From positions 1 to 64,000 of the forward strand of contig CAKVCK010000017.1 of NCBI GenBank assembly GCA_934725575.1: a DNA stretch of 64,000 nt, in the 5' to 3' direction. Origin of the DNA: an uncultured Bacteroidales bacterium (lineage in GTDB: Bacteria > Bacteroidota > Bacteroidia > Bacteroidales > UBA932). This document shows, one piece after another, positions 1 through 7,423 of the stretch. The translations under genes and the position numbers were made by a program. Within the stretch, counting starts at the first letter, position 1, and every line of letters begins with the position of its first letter. Below the pieces are notes generated by a model that was given only the letters and a program-made list of their open reading frames with translations, did no database searches and was not told where the DNA came from.

Positions 1-17
1 ACTTGTTCATTTTCTGT

Positions 18-48
18 TTTGCGGATATTGTAAAAAACTGTAACTTTA
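18..48 (+). promoter_or_regulatory. Candidate folA promoter
   Basis: TTTG at 18-21 and TAACTTTA at 41-48 are 19 bp apart, close to the Bacteroidales vegetative promoter TTTG-N19-TAnnTTTG (last base A instead of G). The box ends 22 bp before the folA start codon. Confidence 0.5.
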
Positions 49-70
49 CGGCCGAAAACAGTTTTGGTTT

Positions 71-658
71 ATGGAAAAATGTATCATCGCGGCGGTTGCC
101 GATAACGGGGCGATAGGGAAGGACAATGACCTGCTCTGGCATATCTCCGAGGATATGAAATATTTCAGACGCACAACCACCGGGAATCCTGTGGTTATGG
201 GTTTCAGGACATTCCTTTCGATCGGCCGTCCGCTCCCTAAAAGGATGAATATTGTCATCTCCACACGGCCTTGGAGCGATGTTCCGGAGGGCGTGAAGGT
301 GGCCGGAAGTCTTGAGGAGGCATATTCATTGGCGGAGAAGGCGGTCGTAGCGAAGGCAAATGATGCTGTTGTTGATGCCGAAACGTCTGGAAAAGAGGGC
401 GTTACATCGGTTGGATGTGGCCGTGGAACAGATCCGGGCCGCATCTTCATTATGGGCGGCGGTGAGACCTATCGCAGGGCGCTTCCGACAGTGGATAAGC
501 TTTACATTACGCACGTCCACACAGCGATTGAGGATGCGGACACATTCTTTCCTGTGATAGATCCGGAGATTTGGGTGGTGGAATCCGCCACTCCGCTCGC
601 CACGGATCCTGAAACCGGTTATACTTACGAATTTAAAGTTTATAAAAGACGATTTTAG
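71..658 (+). CDS. folA: Dihydrofolate reductase with an internal insertion
   Basis: Reduces dihydrofolate to tetrahydrofolate with NADPH in the cytoplasm, feeding thymidylate, purine and methionine synthesis. The N-terminus carries the family signatures: IAAVADNGAIGKDNDLLWHIS, with the catalytic acidic residue at D28, then the VVMGFRTF and RPLPKRMNIVIS strands, and near the C-terminus FIMGGGETY, the GG turn of the NADPH site. At 195 residues it is about 30 longer than typical bacterial DHFR. The excess lies at roughly residues 92-122, between the SLEEA helix and the IFIMGGG strand, and looks like a low-complexity surface loop. MGFRTF replaces the usual MGRKT/MGRRT, so the NADPH-phosphate contact may differ. 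It is probably transcribed alone or with the symporter gene 98 bp downstream. Confidence 0.93.
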   Translation: MEKCIIAAVADNGAIGKDNDLLWHISEDMKYFRRTTTGNPVVMGFRTFLSIGRPLPKRMNIVISTRPWSDVPEGVKVAGSLEEAYSLAEKAVVAKANDAVVDAETSGKEGVTSVGCGRGTDPGRIFIMGGGETYRRALPTVDKLYITHVHTAIEDADTFFPVIDPEIWVVESATPLATDPETGYTYEFKVYKRRF

Positions 659-670
659 GCCATTTCGGCC

Positions 671-691
671 CTTAGACAAGCTCAGGGACCA
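671..691 (+). repeat. Degenerate copy of a CTTCGACAGGCTCAG-type element
   Basis: The sequence around CTTAGACAAGCTCAGGGACC resembles one arm of the palindromic element at 5722-5770. It lies in the folA-symporter gap and is noticeably decayed. Confidence 0.35.
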
Positions 692-755
692 CAGGCTCAT
701 GGACCAATTCCGGCATTCCCCACAGGCCGGGCGCAAAATAACGAACTTAACGAAT

Positions 756-2117
756 ATGTCAGACAGAGAGAACTTCGGCAGCCGCGCTGCCGTGATAATG
801 GCCTTCGCCGGCTCAGCCATCGGACTTGGCAACATCTGGAGATTCCCCTATATGGTCGGTGAATATGGAGGCGCGGCCTTCATACTTATCTACATAGTGT
901 GCTCCTTCGTCCTTTCCCTGCCGATCCTGTTCTCGGAATCGGTGATCGGCCGGAAAACCCATCTCAGCACATTCGGCGCGATGAACGCCCTCGCTCCGCA
1001 TTCCAAATGGAAGTGGCTGGGGCTCCTTACGGTCATCACTCCTCTGATTATCCTTTCCTACTACAGCGTGGTGGGAGGATGGGCCATCGAATATCTCGTC
1101 AAGTCCGCCACTTTCAGCTTCACGCCTGACAAGGCCGAGGCCGTCACCGGGATGTTCGGCGAGTTCGCCTCTTCGGTCTGGGGGCCGATAATCTGTTTGT
1201 TTATATTCCTGTCACTGACCGCTTTGATTGTCTTTCTGGGAGTCAAGAAGGGAATCGAGAAGTTCAGCAACATCTCTATACCGATCCTGTTCGTGCTGAT
1301 TGTGGCCATAGCCATCTATTCGGTCACGCTTCCGGGAGCCGGCGAGGGAGTCAAATATCTTGTCAAGCCGGATTTCTCAAAACTGACTCCCGGAGCATTC
1401 TCGGCGGCATTGGGGCAGAGTTTCTTCTCGCTGTCTCTGGGCGTGGGAACGATGCTGACATATTCATCATACGTCAGTAAGAAAGAGAATCTTGTAGTTT
1501 CAGGCGCAGGCACTGCCGTGTCTGATTTGATTTTCGCTATGCTGGCCGGGTTTGCAATTATGCCGGCTGTGTTCGCCGCCGGAATCGCCCCGTCAGCCGG
1601 ACCGGGACTCGTGTTCGAGACCCTTCCTTACATATTCGCGAAGATGGGCGCTGGCGGGCAGATCCTGAGTTGCCTGGTGGCTATTTTGTTCTTTCTGACC
1701 ATTCTGGTCGCGGCGCTCACGTCGTCCATCTCCATTCTTGAGGTTGGAGTCGCCTATCTGGTTGAGGAAAAAGGCGTTTCAAGGCACAAGGCATCAATCG
1801 TGCTGTTCTTCGCCACGTTTGCTATCGGAGTGCTGTGCTCGTTGTCGTTCGGACCGCTGTCGGATGTGAAGATTCTGGGAGACGGAATATTCAGTTTCTG
1901 TGACAAGATGTGCTCCAATTACTTGATGACGCTCGGAGCGTTCCTGTTCTCGGTCTTTGTCGGCTGGAAGATGGACAAAACCTCTGTCCGTGATGAGCTC
2001 ACAAACAGAGGTACAATCAAGGCCAACAATAAGTTGTTTCCTGTTATCTATTTCCTGATCAAGTACATCGCCCCTATCACCATCGCCGTGATCTTCATCA
2101 CCGGCTTGATAGGTTAG
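756..2117 (+). CDS. NSS-family sodium-dependent symporter
   Basis: An inner-membrane secondary transporter of the neurotransmitter:sodium symporter family (LeuT fold), which usually imports amino acids or related amines with Na+. The diagnostic N-terminal segment GSAIGLGNIWRFPYMVGEYGGAAF is present around residues 17-40; it forms TM1 with the unwound substrate/Na+ site. About eleven to twelve hydrophobic segments follow, including SFFSLSLGVGTMLTYSSY (the Na+/substrate-contacting TM6 region). The frame is open from 699, but the first 19 codons are not family-like and MSDRENFGSRAA fits the conserved N-terminus, so the ATG at 756 is chosen, giving 453 residues. That ATG sits inside the word GAATATG. 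The substrate cannot be deduced from sequence. The gene converges on the Mrp gene, leaving a 19-bp gap. Confidence 0.9.
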   Translation: MSDRENFGSRAAVIMAFAGSAIGLGNIWRFPYMVGEYGGAAFILIYIVCSFVLSLPILFSESVIGRKTHLSTFGAMNALAPHSKWKWLGLLTVITPLIILSYYSVVGGWAIEYLVKSATFSFTPDKAEAVTGMFGEFASSVWGPIICLFIFLSLTALIVFLGVKKGIEKFSNISIPILFVLIVAIAIYSVTLPGAGEGVKYLVKPDFSKLTPGAFSAALGQSFFSLSLGVGTMLTYSSYVSKKENLVVSGAGTAVSDLIFAMLAGFAIMPAVFAAGIAPSAGPGLVFETLPYIFAKMGAGGQILSCLVAILFFLTILVAALTSSISILEVGVAYLVEEKGVSRHKASIVLFFATFAIGVLCSLSFGPLSDVKILGDGIFSFCDKMCSNYLMTLGAFLFSVFVGWKMDKTSVRDELTNRGTIKANNKLFPVIYFLIKYIAPITIAVIFITGLIG

Positions 2118-2136
2118 GTGTATATCAGAATGAAAG

Positions 2137-3204
2137 TTACGATTCCACCGCCTGCGCAAGCCGGCCGGCGAGATCGATGAATGCCTGGCCGTCCGGACGG
2201 GTGGAGAGGGCGGCGGGCTCGCCGGAGTCTCCGCCTTCACGGATGCTCTGGACGATCGGAATCTGACCCAAAAGCGGAATGCCGTACTTGTCAGCCATCT
2301 CCTTGCCGCCGTTCTTTCCGAATATGTAGTACTTGTTCTCCGGAAGTTCCTCCGGCGTGAACCAGGCCATATTCTCCACGATGCCGAAGATTTTGCGGTC
2401 TATGTTTTTGTTACGGAACATATTCACGCCTTTCTCTACGTCCGAGAGGGCTACCGGTTGAGGTGTCGTGACTATCAGCGCGCCTTCCATCGGGATGTCG
2501 TTCACGAGGGAGATGTGGATGTCACCGGTTCCAGGAGGCATATCGATGAGCAGGAAGTCCAGAACGCCCCAGCGTACTTGCAGGATCATCTGCTTCAAGG
2601 CATTGCAGGCCATAGGACCTCTCCAGATTAGAGCCTGGCCCGGTTCGGCGAAGTAGCCGATGGACATCCATTTCACGCCGTATTTTTCGATCGGATAGAT
2701 CACTTCCTTCCCCTCGGCGATCTGTTCGGCCTCAGGGACAGCGCCTTCCGTGCCGGTCATCAGCGGAACGGAAGGGCCATAGACATCTGCGTCGGCGAGT
2801 CCGACCTTGTACCCGAGACGGGCGAGTGCTACAGCCAGATTTACGGCCACGGTTGACTTTCCGACTCCGCCCTTGCCGGAGGCGATTCCGATTATGTGGC
2901 GGACATTGTTGATCTCCTCAAGTCCGAGGTCAAGTCCGGCTTTCTTTTTCGGAGCCTCTTCCTTGACAATCGTTCTGACCTCTACTTCAGTGCCTTGCGG
3001 GGAGTTGCGGATGATTGTCGCGCGTGTGCTTCCTACAAGATATTCAGTGAGAGGGTCACGTCTTTTCGGGAAGGCAAGGGTGACTGTCACCTTGTTGCCA
3101 TCGATGGAGACGGAATGAACCATCCCGAGTTCTATGATGCTTTTGCTTCCTTGGGCGGGGTGGACCACCTCGGTCAGCATATTTAATATTTCCTGTTCTG
3201 TCAT
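2137..3204 (-). CDS. mrp: Mrp/NBP35-family Fe-S cluster carrier ATPase
   Basis: A cytoplasmic P-loop ATPase of the Mrp/ApbC family that carries [4Fe-4S] clusters to apo-proteins. An N-terminal DUF59/MIP18-like domain occupies about residues 1-95 (EEILNMLTEVVHPAQGSKSII). The nucleotide-binding domain begins at IIGIASGKGGVGKSTVAVNLA, the deviant Walker A of the MinD/Mrp class, followed by DADVYGPSVP and the LLIDMPPGTGD switch. The usual C-terminal CxxC pair is not evident, as in some Bacteroidales members, so cluster binding on the dimer is uncertain. The frame extends to a TTG at 3222, but the ATG at 3204, inside GAATATG, gives the usual MTEQEIL start and a 355-residue protein. Confidence 0.88.
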   Translation of the reverse strand: MTEQEILNMLTEVVHPAQGSKSIIELGMVHSVSIDGNKVTVTLAFPKRRDPLTEYLVGSTRATIIRNSPQGTEVEVRTIVKEEAPKKKAGLDLGLEEINNVRHIIGIASGKGGVGKSTVAVNLAVALARLGYKVGLADADVYGPSVPLMTGTEGAVPEAEQIAEGKEVIYPIEKYGVKWMSIGYFAEPGQALIWRGPMACNALKQMILQVRWGVLDFLLIDMPPGTGDIHISLVNDIPMEGALIVTTPQPVALSDVEKGVNMFRNKNIDRKIFGIVENMAWFTPEELPENKYYIFGKNGGKEMADKYGIPLLGQIPIVQSIREGGDSGEPAALSTRPDGQAFIDLAGRLAQAVES

Positions 3205-3230
3205 ATTCTTCGAATATTCCAATTTTCATT

Positions 3231-3401
3231 CAACCCCCAGTCGCTCCGCGACAGCCCCTGAGGGGCACGGGGAAAGGATTCCCCGAAACCCCTTCGGTCG
3301 CTACGCGCTTCGCGCACGATTCCTCCAACCCCCAGTCGCTCCGCGACAGCCCCTGAGGGGCACGGGGAAAGGATTCCCCGAAACCCCTTCGGTCGCTACG
3401 C
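3231..3401. repeat. Two 76-bp direct repeats in the mrp-peptidase gap
   Basis: A unit running from CAACCCCCAGTCGCTCCGC to CGGTCGCTACGC occurs at 3231-3306 and again at 3326-3401, with no difference I can see, separated by 19 bp. Each unit contains short inverted segments (GCTCCGCGAC, CCCCTGAGGGG, GGGGAAAGGATTCCCC). No other copy is visible in the window. It looks like an intergenic repeat element in tandem, lying between the starts/ends of two minus-strand genes. Confidence 0.8.
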
Positions 3402-3437
3402 TCCGAGTGTTGTGATTTTTTTGGGCAGTGTCATTCT

Positions 3438-5549
3438 TTATTTTACGATGTTCATTTCCTTTGTGAGGTAGCCGGCGCCGCCGAACTTGTCCACGAGGAA
3501 GAGGACGTAGCGGATGTCCACGCAGATGCACCTCTGGAGGTCTGGCTCGAACATCACGTCGCTTGACATTGACTCCCAGTTGCCGTCGAAGGCCAGTCCG
3601 ATGAGCTCGCCGTTGGCGTTGAGGACAGGGCTGCCGGAGTTGCCGCCGGTGATGTCGTTGGTGGTCAGGAAGCAGCAAGGGAGGTTGCCGTCGGCCATAG
3701 CGTACTGTCCGTAGTTTCTCTTGACATAGAGCTGCTTGAGTTTCTCAGGAACGATGAACTCGTAGTTGTCCGGATCCTCTTTCTCCATCACACCGTAGAT
3801 TGTGGAGTAATATCTGTAGTTGACCGCGTCTTTCGGGGAATATGACTTCACGGTTCCGTAGGTGAGCCTCATCGTGAAGTTGGCGTCCGGGTACATAGCC
3901 TTGCCTTTCTTCCATTCCATCAGGCCGGCGGTATAGGCCTTGGATGCGACCTTGATCTTGTCTTTTGCCTCCTGACTCTGCTCTCCGCGCAGTTTGACAA
4001 AGACATTCACGATGGAAGAGGACAGCTTGTTGACCGGATCGTGTCTGATGGCGGCGATGCCGTCCTTGCCGATGGCTTCGGCGGCCTTTTCGTAGGATGT
4101 CAAAGCCGTGGTTCTGAACAACTCATCGACGTACTTGTCAATGTCCAGAGTCGCGAAATCCTCTCCAAGATCCGGATAATTCTCCGGCCTTGCCTTCTCT
4201 CTGTAGAATTTAAGCAGGGCGGCGGTCTCTTCCTTGTCCAGAGGCGCGTAGTAGTCCTCATAGACAGCCTTCATCGCCTCCAGACCCTTGGCATTGGCCG
4301 TCGCGGTGTCGGAACCGGCCTTCAGGCTGTTGTGCCAAGCGCCGTTGAACGCGCTGGTGAAATTCATGAGCTCAAGTCTGAAAACAGTCTCGCTCAAGAG
4401 CTTGACATCGAAATCCACCTGTTCGTTCGTCTTGATTCCTGCGGCGATGTCAGCGATCGCCGTTCCGTAGAGAGCTGAGCGCTTCTTGCTCTTATCGACC
4501 CATTTTTGGAAACGGGCCTCCTTGTCGTGCTCTTTCTCGATGATATTCAAGTCCTTGAACGCCTTCTTCTCGCCGATCCACTTCTTCCAGCCGTTCGCCG
4601 AGCTCGCATATTTGTTGGCATATTTAAGCCTGATGGAAGGATCTTTCTCCATCCATTTCCACATTATGTCCTGGCGGAGCGTCCTGGCCTCGATGGCTAT
4701 GTCGTTCAGTGCCATCATATGGTTCAACTGCGCTTCGGTCTGGTATCTCTGCGTGCGGCCAGGGTAGCCCATAATCATCGTGTAATCTCCCTCGTTGATG
4801 CCTTTCAAGGAAATCTTCAGAGATTGCTTCGGAGTGTAAGGAACATTGTCCTTTGAATATTCAGCCGGCTCGTTGTCCTTGCCGGCATATACCCTGAACA
4901 TCGAGAAGTCGCCCGTGTGGCGCGGCCACATCCAGTTGTCGGTCTCGCCGCCGAACTTTCCGATCGATGCCGGAGGGGCGCCCACGAAACGGATGTCCTT
5001 GAATATCTTATAGACAATGATGTAGTGCACGTTGTTGTTATAGAAGGAGGTGAGCTCCACGTCGCACCCAGGATTCTGCTCCTCTGAGGCTTTGACAAGG
5101 GCTTCGGAAACAGCCCTTCTCTCTTCATCGCTCTTCGCTCCTTCGATCGCGTCGGTGACATCGCTCATGTTCACAAGGAACGTTACCGAAAGTCCTGGAA
5201 CGGGGATTTCCTCGTTGCTGTTCATCGCCCAGAATCCATCCTCAAGGTAGTTGTGCTCGTCAGAGGAAAGCTGCTGGATGCTGCTGTAGCCACAGTGATG
5301 GTTGGTCACCAGCAGCCCTTTGTCGGAGATCATCTCACCGGTGCAGCCTCCGCCGAAGATGACGATAGCGTCCTTGAGCGAAGAATGGTTGACACTGTAG
5401 ATCTGGTCAGGGGTGAGCCTGCAACCGAGATCCTTCATCGCGTCCGCATTGAGTTTCTGGAGGAGCGGAAGCATCCACATCCCCTCGTCTGCCATCGCGC
5501 TGAATCCGACCATGAGGGCGGCCGCGAAGGAACAAATCAATTTTCTCAT
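3438..5549 (-). CDS. S46-family dipeptidyl-peptidase, DPP7-like
   Basis: A secreted or periplasmic serine exopeptidase that removes dipeptides from the N-terminus of oligopeptides, the main route by which many Bacteroidales feed on protein. Residues 1-20 form a signal peptide (cleavage near FSAMA-DEG). The chymotrypsin-like catalytic parts are visible: TNHHCGYSS, with catalytic His85, and TGGNSGSPVLN, with nucleophile Ser638. The specificity segment reads FDGNWE. In the family, Gly here is typical of DPP7 (hydrophobic P1), whereas DPP11 has FDRNWE with an Arg that selects Asp/Glu; a DPP7-type preference is therefore inferred. At 703 residues the length is normal. A good minus-strand promoter lies 92 bp upstream. 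Confidence 0.93.
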   Translation of the reverse strand: MRKLICSFAAALMVGFSAMADEGMWMLPLLQKLNADAMKDLGCRLTPDQIYSVNHSSLKDAIVIFGGGCTGEMISDKGLLVTNHHCGYSSIQQLSSDEHNYLEDGFWAMNSNEEIPVPGLSVTFLVNMSDVTDAIEGAKSDEERRAVSEALVKASEEQNPGCDVELTSFYNNNVHYIIVYKIFKDIRFVGAPPASIGKFGGETDNWMWPRHTGDFSMFRVYAGKDNEPAEYSKDNVPYTPKQSLKISLKGINEGDYTMIMGYPGRTQRYQTEAQLNHMMALNDIAIEARTLRQDIMWKWMEKDPSIRLKYANKYASSANGWKKWIGEKKAFKDLNIIEKEHDKEARFQKWVDKSKKRSALYGTAIADIAAGIKTNEQVDFDVKLLSETVFRLELMNFTSAFNGAWHNSLKAGSDTATANAKGLEAMKAVYEDYYAPLDKEETAALLKFYREKARPENYPDLGEDFATLDIDKYVDELFRTTALTSYEKAAEAIGKDGIAAIRHDPVNKLSSSIVNVFVKLRGEQSQEAKDKIKVASKAYTAGLMEWKKGKAMYPDANFTMRLTYGTVKSYSPKDAVNYRYYSTIYGVMEKEDPDNYEFIVPEKLKQLYVKRNYGQYAMADGNLPCCFLTTNDITGGNSGSPVLNANGELIGLAFDGNWESMSSDVMFEPDLQRCICVDIRYVLFLVDKFGGAGYLTKEMNIVK

Positions 5550-5640
5550 ATCAAATACTTTTAAATATGTCTGTGTCCGTAATCAAAAAAGATTACCGGT
5601 TATATTTACTAAAGTAGCTATTTCCAATGAAAATAACCAA

Positions 5641-5671
5641 CAAAAGTAGCCATTTCCTGCTTAAACTCAAA
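5641..5671 (-). promoter_or_regulatory. Promoter of the S46 peptidase gene
   Basis: On the minus strand TTTG (5671-5668) is followed after exactly 19 bp by TACTTTTG (5648-5641), a full match to the Bacteroidales -33/-7 consensus. Predicted leader length is about 85 nt. Confidence 0.75.
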
Positions 5672-5679
5672 TTTCTGGT

Positions 5680-5687
5680 TATATTTG
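5680..5687 (+). promoter_or_regulatory. Candidate -7 element for rnhB
   Basis: TATATTTG matches TAnnTTTG and lies 116 bp before the rnhB start. No TTTG is found at the expected upstream spacing. A transcript from here would carry the 5722-5770 hairpin in its leader. Confidence 0.3.
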
Positions 5688-5721
5688 CCGTTTCCGGCAG
5701 GCTGGAGGGAGGTTGACCCAA

Positions 5722-5770
5722 GGTTGCTGAGCCTGTCGAAGTGCCGGTCGCTTCGACAGGCTCAGCGACC
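5722..5770. repeat. Palindromic CTTCGACAGGCTCAGCG repeat pair
   Basis: Two arms, GTTGCTGAGCCTGTCGAAG and CTTCGACAGGCTCAGCGAC, face each other across a short CCGG-containing centre and can fold into a long hairpin. Words of this type (GAGCCTGTCGAAG) are common dispersed intergenic palindromes in many bacteria. Related copies in this window are at 671-691 and 20140-20164. Confidence 0.75.
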
Positions 5771-5803
5771 AAAAGGAATTGTCCGCCGGCAAGGTTTGAA
5801 TTT

Positions 5804-6439
5804 ATGAATATAAAGAAAGAGATACATCTGCTGCCGTTTATGGAGGCGGGGCGCATCGAGGCCGGCTGTGACGAGGCCGGGCGCGGTCCGTTGGCTGGCC
5901 CTGTCTATGCCGCGGCCGTGATACTTCCGGCGGATTTCCACCACCCGTTGCTGAACGATTCCAAGAAGATGAGCGAGAAATCCAGGGATATCCTGAGGCC
6001 GATCATTGAGCGTGAGGCGATCGCTTGGGCGGTCGAGGCTGTCAGCGCTGAGGAAATAGATGAATTGAATATTCTTTGGGCATCCGTTACCGGAATGCAG
6101 CGCGCGGTCAGGAGGCTTGACCTTAAACCGGACTTCCTGCTGATCGACGGCAACCGTTTCAGACCTTTCGATGAATATGGCTTCGGCACCTACAGCACTG
6201 TGGTTCACGGTGATGCTACATATTCATCAATCGCGGCGGCGTCTGTGCTCGCGAAGACTTGGAGGGACGAGAAGATGCGCCAGCTGGCCAAGGAATATCC
6301 TGAATATGGCTGGGACAGGAATATGGGCTATCCGACCAAGGAGCACATCGAGGCCATCAAAAAATTCGGGTTGACACCGTGGCACCGTAGGTCGTTCCAC
6401 CCCAAGGAACTTGAACCGACATTATTCACCGGTCTTTAG
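5804..6439 (+). CDS. rnhB: Ribonuclease HII
   Basis: Cuts the RNA strand of RNA-DNA hybrids and removes single misincorporated ribonucleotides from DNA. The signature AGCDEAGRGPLAGPVYAAAVIL is present near residues 20-41, giving the first two catalytic acids in the DEAGRG loop; LLIDGNRF supplies the third region, and the SIAAASVLAKTWRDE helix is also conserved. The frame is open from 5741, but the upstream part is intergenic repeat. The ATG at 5804 (MNIKKEIHLL) gives 211 residues, normal for the family. The last 18 bp overlap the end of the convergent XRE regulator gene. Confidence 0.93.
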   Translation: MNIKKEIHLLPFMEAGRIEAGCDEAGRGPLAGPVYAAAVILPADFHHPLLNDSKKMSEKSRDILRPIIEREAIAWAVEAVSAEEIDELNILWASVTGMQRAVRRLDLKPDFLLIDGNRFRPFDEYGFGTYSTVVHGDATYSSIAAASVLAKTWRDEKMRQLAKEYPEYGWDRNMGYPTKEHIEAIKKFGLTPWHRRSFHPKELEPTLFTGL

Positions 6440-6847
6440 TCCGAGTTCCTTCTCGTAGTGGCTGATTAGCTTGCGGTTCATCGAGATGACCTCCTCCTTG
6501 TCCTTGAGTTTTTCGTTCAGTCGCTTGATCTCGTCTCTCATAACATTCAGCTCGCTTGTGTAGCTTTCTTCCAAGGCACGGAATTTCTTTTCGTACGCTT
6601 CCTTTATGTTGTTGAGGCCGCTTTCGAAGGAACTCACCGGCTCGAAACCGTTCACAAGCTCGGCAACGGAGACTCCAGTCTCTTCGGCGAACCTGCCGAC
6701 GTGCTCGTTCAGAATCCTGGTCTTCCCCTTTTCGAGTTTCCGATAGGCGTTCAGAGATATGTCAAGACGGCGGGCCATCTCGGTCTGCGAGAGACCGAGT
6801 TCGTTTCTTTTCCTTTCAAGGTTGACCTTAATCGTCTTGTCGTCCAT
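6422..6847 (-). CDS. XRE-family HTH regulator with C-terminal coiled coil
   Basis: A probable DNA-binding repressor of 141 residues. Residues 7-60 form a Cro/CI-type helix-turn-helix (RKRNELGLSQTEMARRLDISLNAYRKLEKGKTRIL), followed from about residue 75 by a long charged helix (NNIKEAYEKKFRALEESYTSELNVMRDEIKRL and onward) likely to form a dimerising coiled coil. The ATG at 6847 (MDDKTIKVN), within GAATATG, is preferred to an upstream in-frame ATG at 6877. The target is unknown, but two similar palindromes at 6908 and 7002 lie in its upstream region, so autoregulation is a fair inference. Its 3' end overlaps rnhB by 18 bp. Confidence 0.85.
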   Translation of the reverse strand: MDDKTIKVNLERKRNELGLSQTEMARRLDISLNAYRKLEKGKTRILNEHVGRFAEETGVSVAELVNGFEPVSSFESGLNNIKEAYEKKFRALEESYTSELNVMRDEIKRLNEKLKDKEEVISMNRKLISHYEKELGLKTGE

Positions 6848-6907
6848 ATTCAGTGAACATCTTTTGTTCAGCCACAAAAATATCCAAAAGTGGTGTTTGT
6901 GATTTGT

Positions 6908-6918
6908 AACCTATGGTT
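6908..6918. promoter_or_regulatory. Operator-like palindrome 1
   Basis: AACCTATGGTT followed by GTAAAA. It shares the pattern AACC-WAW-GGTTGT plus A/T run with the site at 7002 and lies upstream of the XRE gene near a TATTTTTG -7 box (minus strand, 6882-6875). Confidence 0.5.
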
Positions 6919-7001
6919 GTAAAATGCAACACGGGGATATAAAAAACACATATAATTGATAAAAAACAGAAATTTTGTAGTGTTTACCCCCGCTGAATTG
7001 C

Positions 7002-7012
7002 AACCAAAGGTT
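7002..7012. promoter_or_regulatory. Operator-like palindrome 2
   Basis: AACCAAAGGTT followed by GTTTTTTA, 94 bp from palindrome 1 centre to centre, or about nine helical turns. It lies 49 bp before the 67-aa ORF. Probably bound by the adjacent XRE regulator; inference only. Confidence 0.5.
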
Positions 7013-7060
7013 GTTTTTTACAGGTGAAGTTGTGTTATTTGCGGAAAACGCTTTTTTGCT

Positions 7061-7264
7061 ATGAACCGAACAGAATCAGATTATGCCGCTTTCGAGCGGG
7101 CGATGGACGAGGAAAGGATTTTCTCGATGGTTTCCGATTTTCCGGGAATATGCGCGCGGATAGGCGCGGATCCGGTGTCGTTGGATAAAATGATTTATGA
7201 CGAACTTGGCTGGCAGGGACAGGATCTGGTCGATTTTTACCGTCGCTGCGAGAATATTCATTAA
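7061..7264 (+). CDS. Small hypothetical protein (67 aa)
   Basis: A short acidic protein, MNRTESDYAAFERAMDEERI..., with no family I recognise. It is predicted to be mostly helical and soluble, with no signal peptide or membrane segment, and ends in DLVDFYRRCENIH. Composition and codon use (including GAATAT near the end) resemble the neighbouring genes, which supports it being real. It is transcribed divergently from the XRE regulator across a region with two operator-like palindromes, so it may be controlled by that regulator. Function unknown. Confidence 0.6.
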   Translation: MNRTESDYAAFERAMDEERIFSMVSDFPGICARIGADPVSLDKMIYDELGWQGQDLVDFYRRCENIH

Positions 7265-7282
7265 GAAAGATTATGGAATAGT

Positions 7283-7314
7283 GTTGTTATTGGGACATTT
7301 TTTTATTAGATTTG
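7283..7314 (+). promoter_or_regulatory. Candidate promoter of EF-G2
   Basis: TAGATTTG at 7307-7314 matches TAnnTTTG; GTTG at 7283-7286, 20 bp upstream, is a partial -33 element. The implied leader is about 105 nt. Confidence 0.5.
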
Positions 7315-7423
7315 CCTTTCGGCGAACTTATGAGGCACTTCCAAGGGTAAATCGATTTTTATCAAGTTGTTCCCCGTAATGCAGTTTTGCCAACAATGAT
7401 TTCATAATTAATAACTTATAGTA

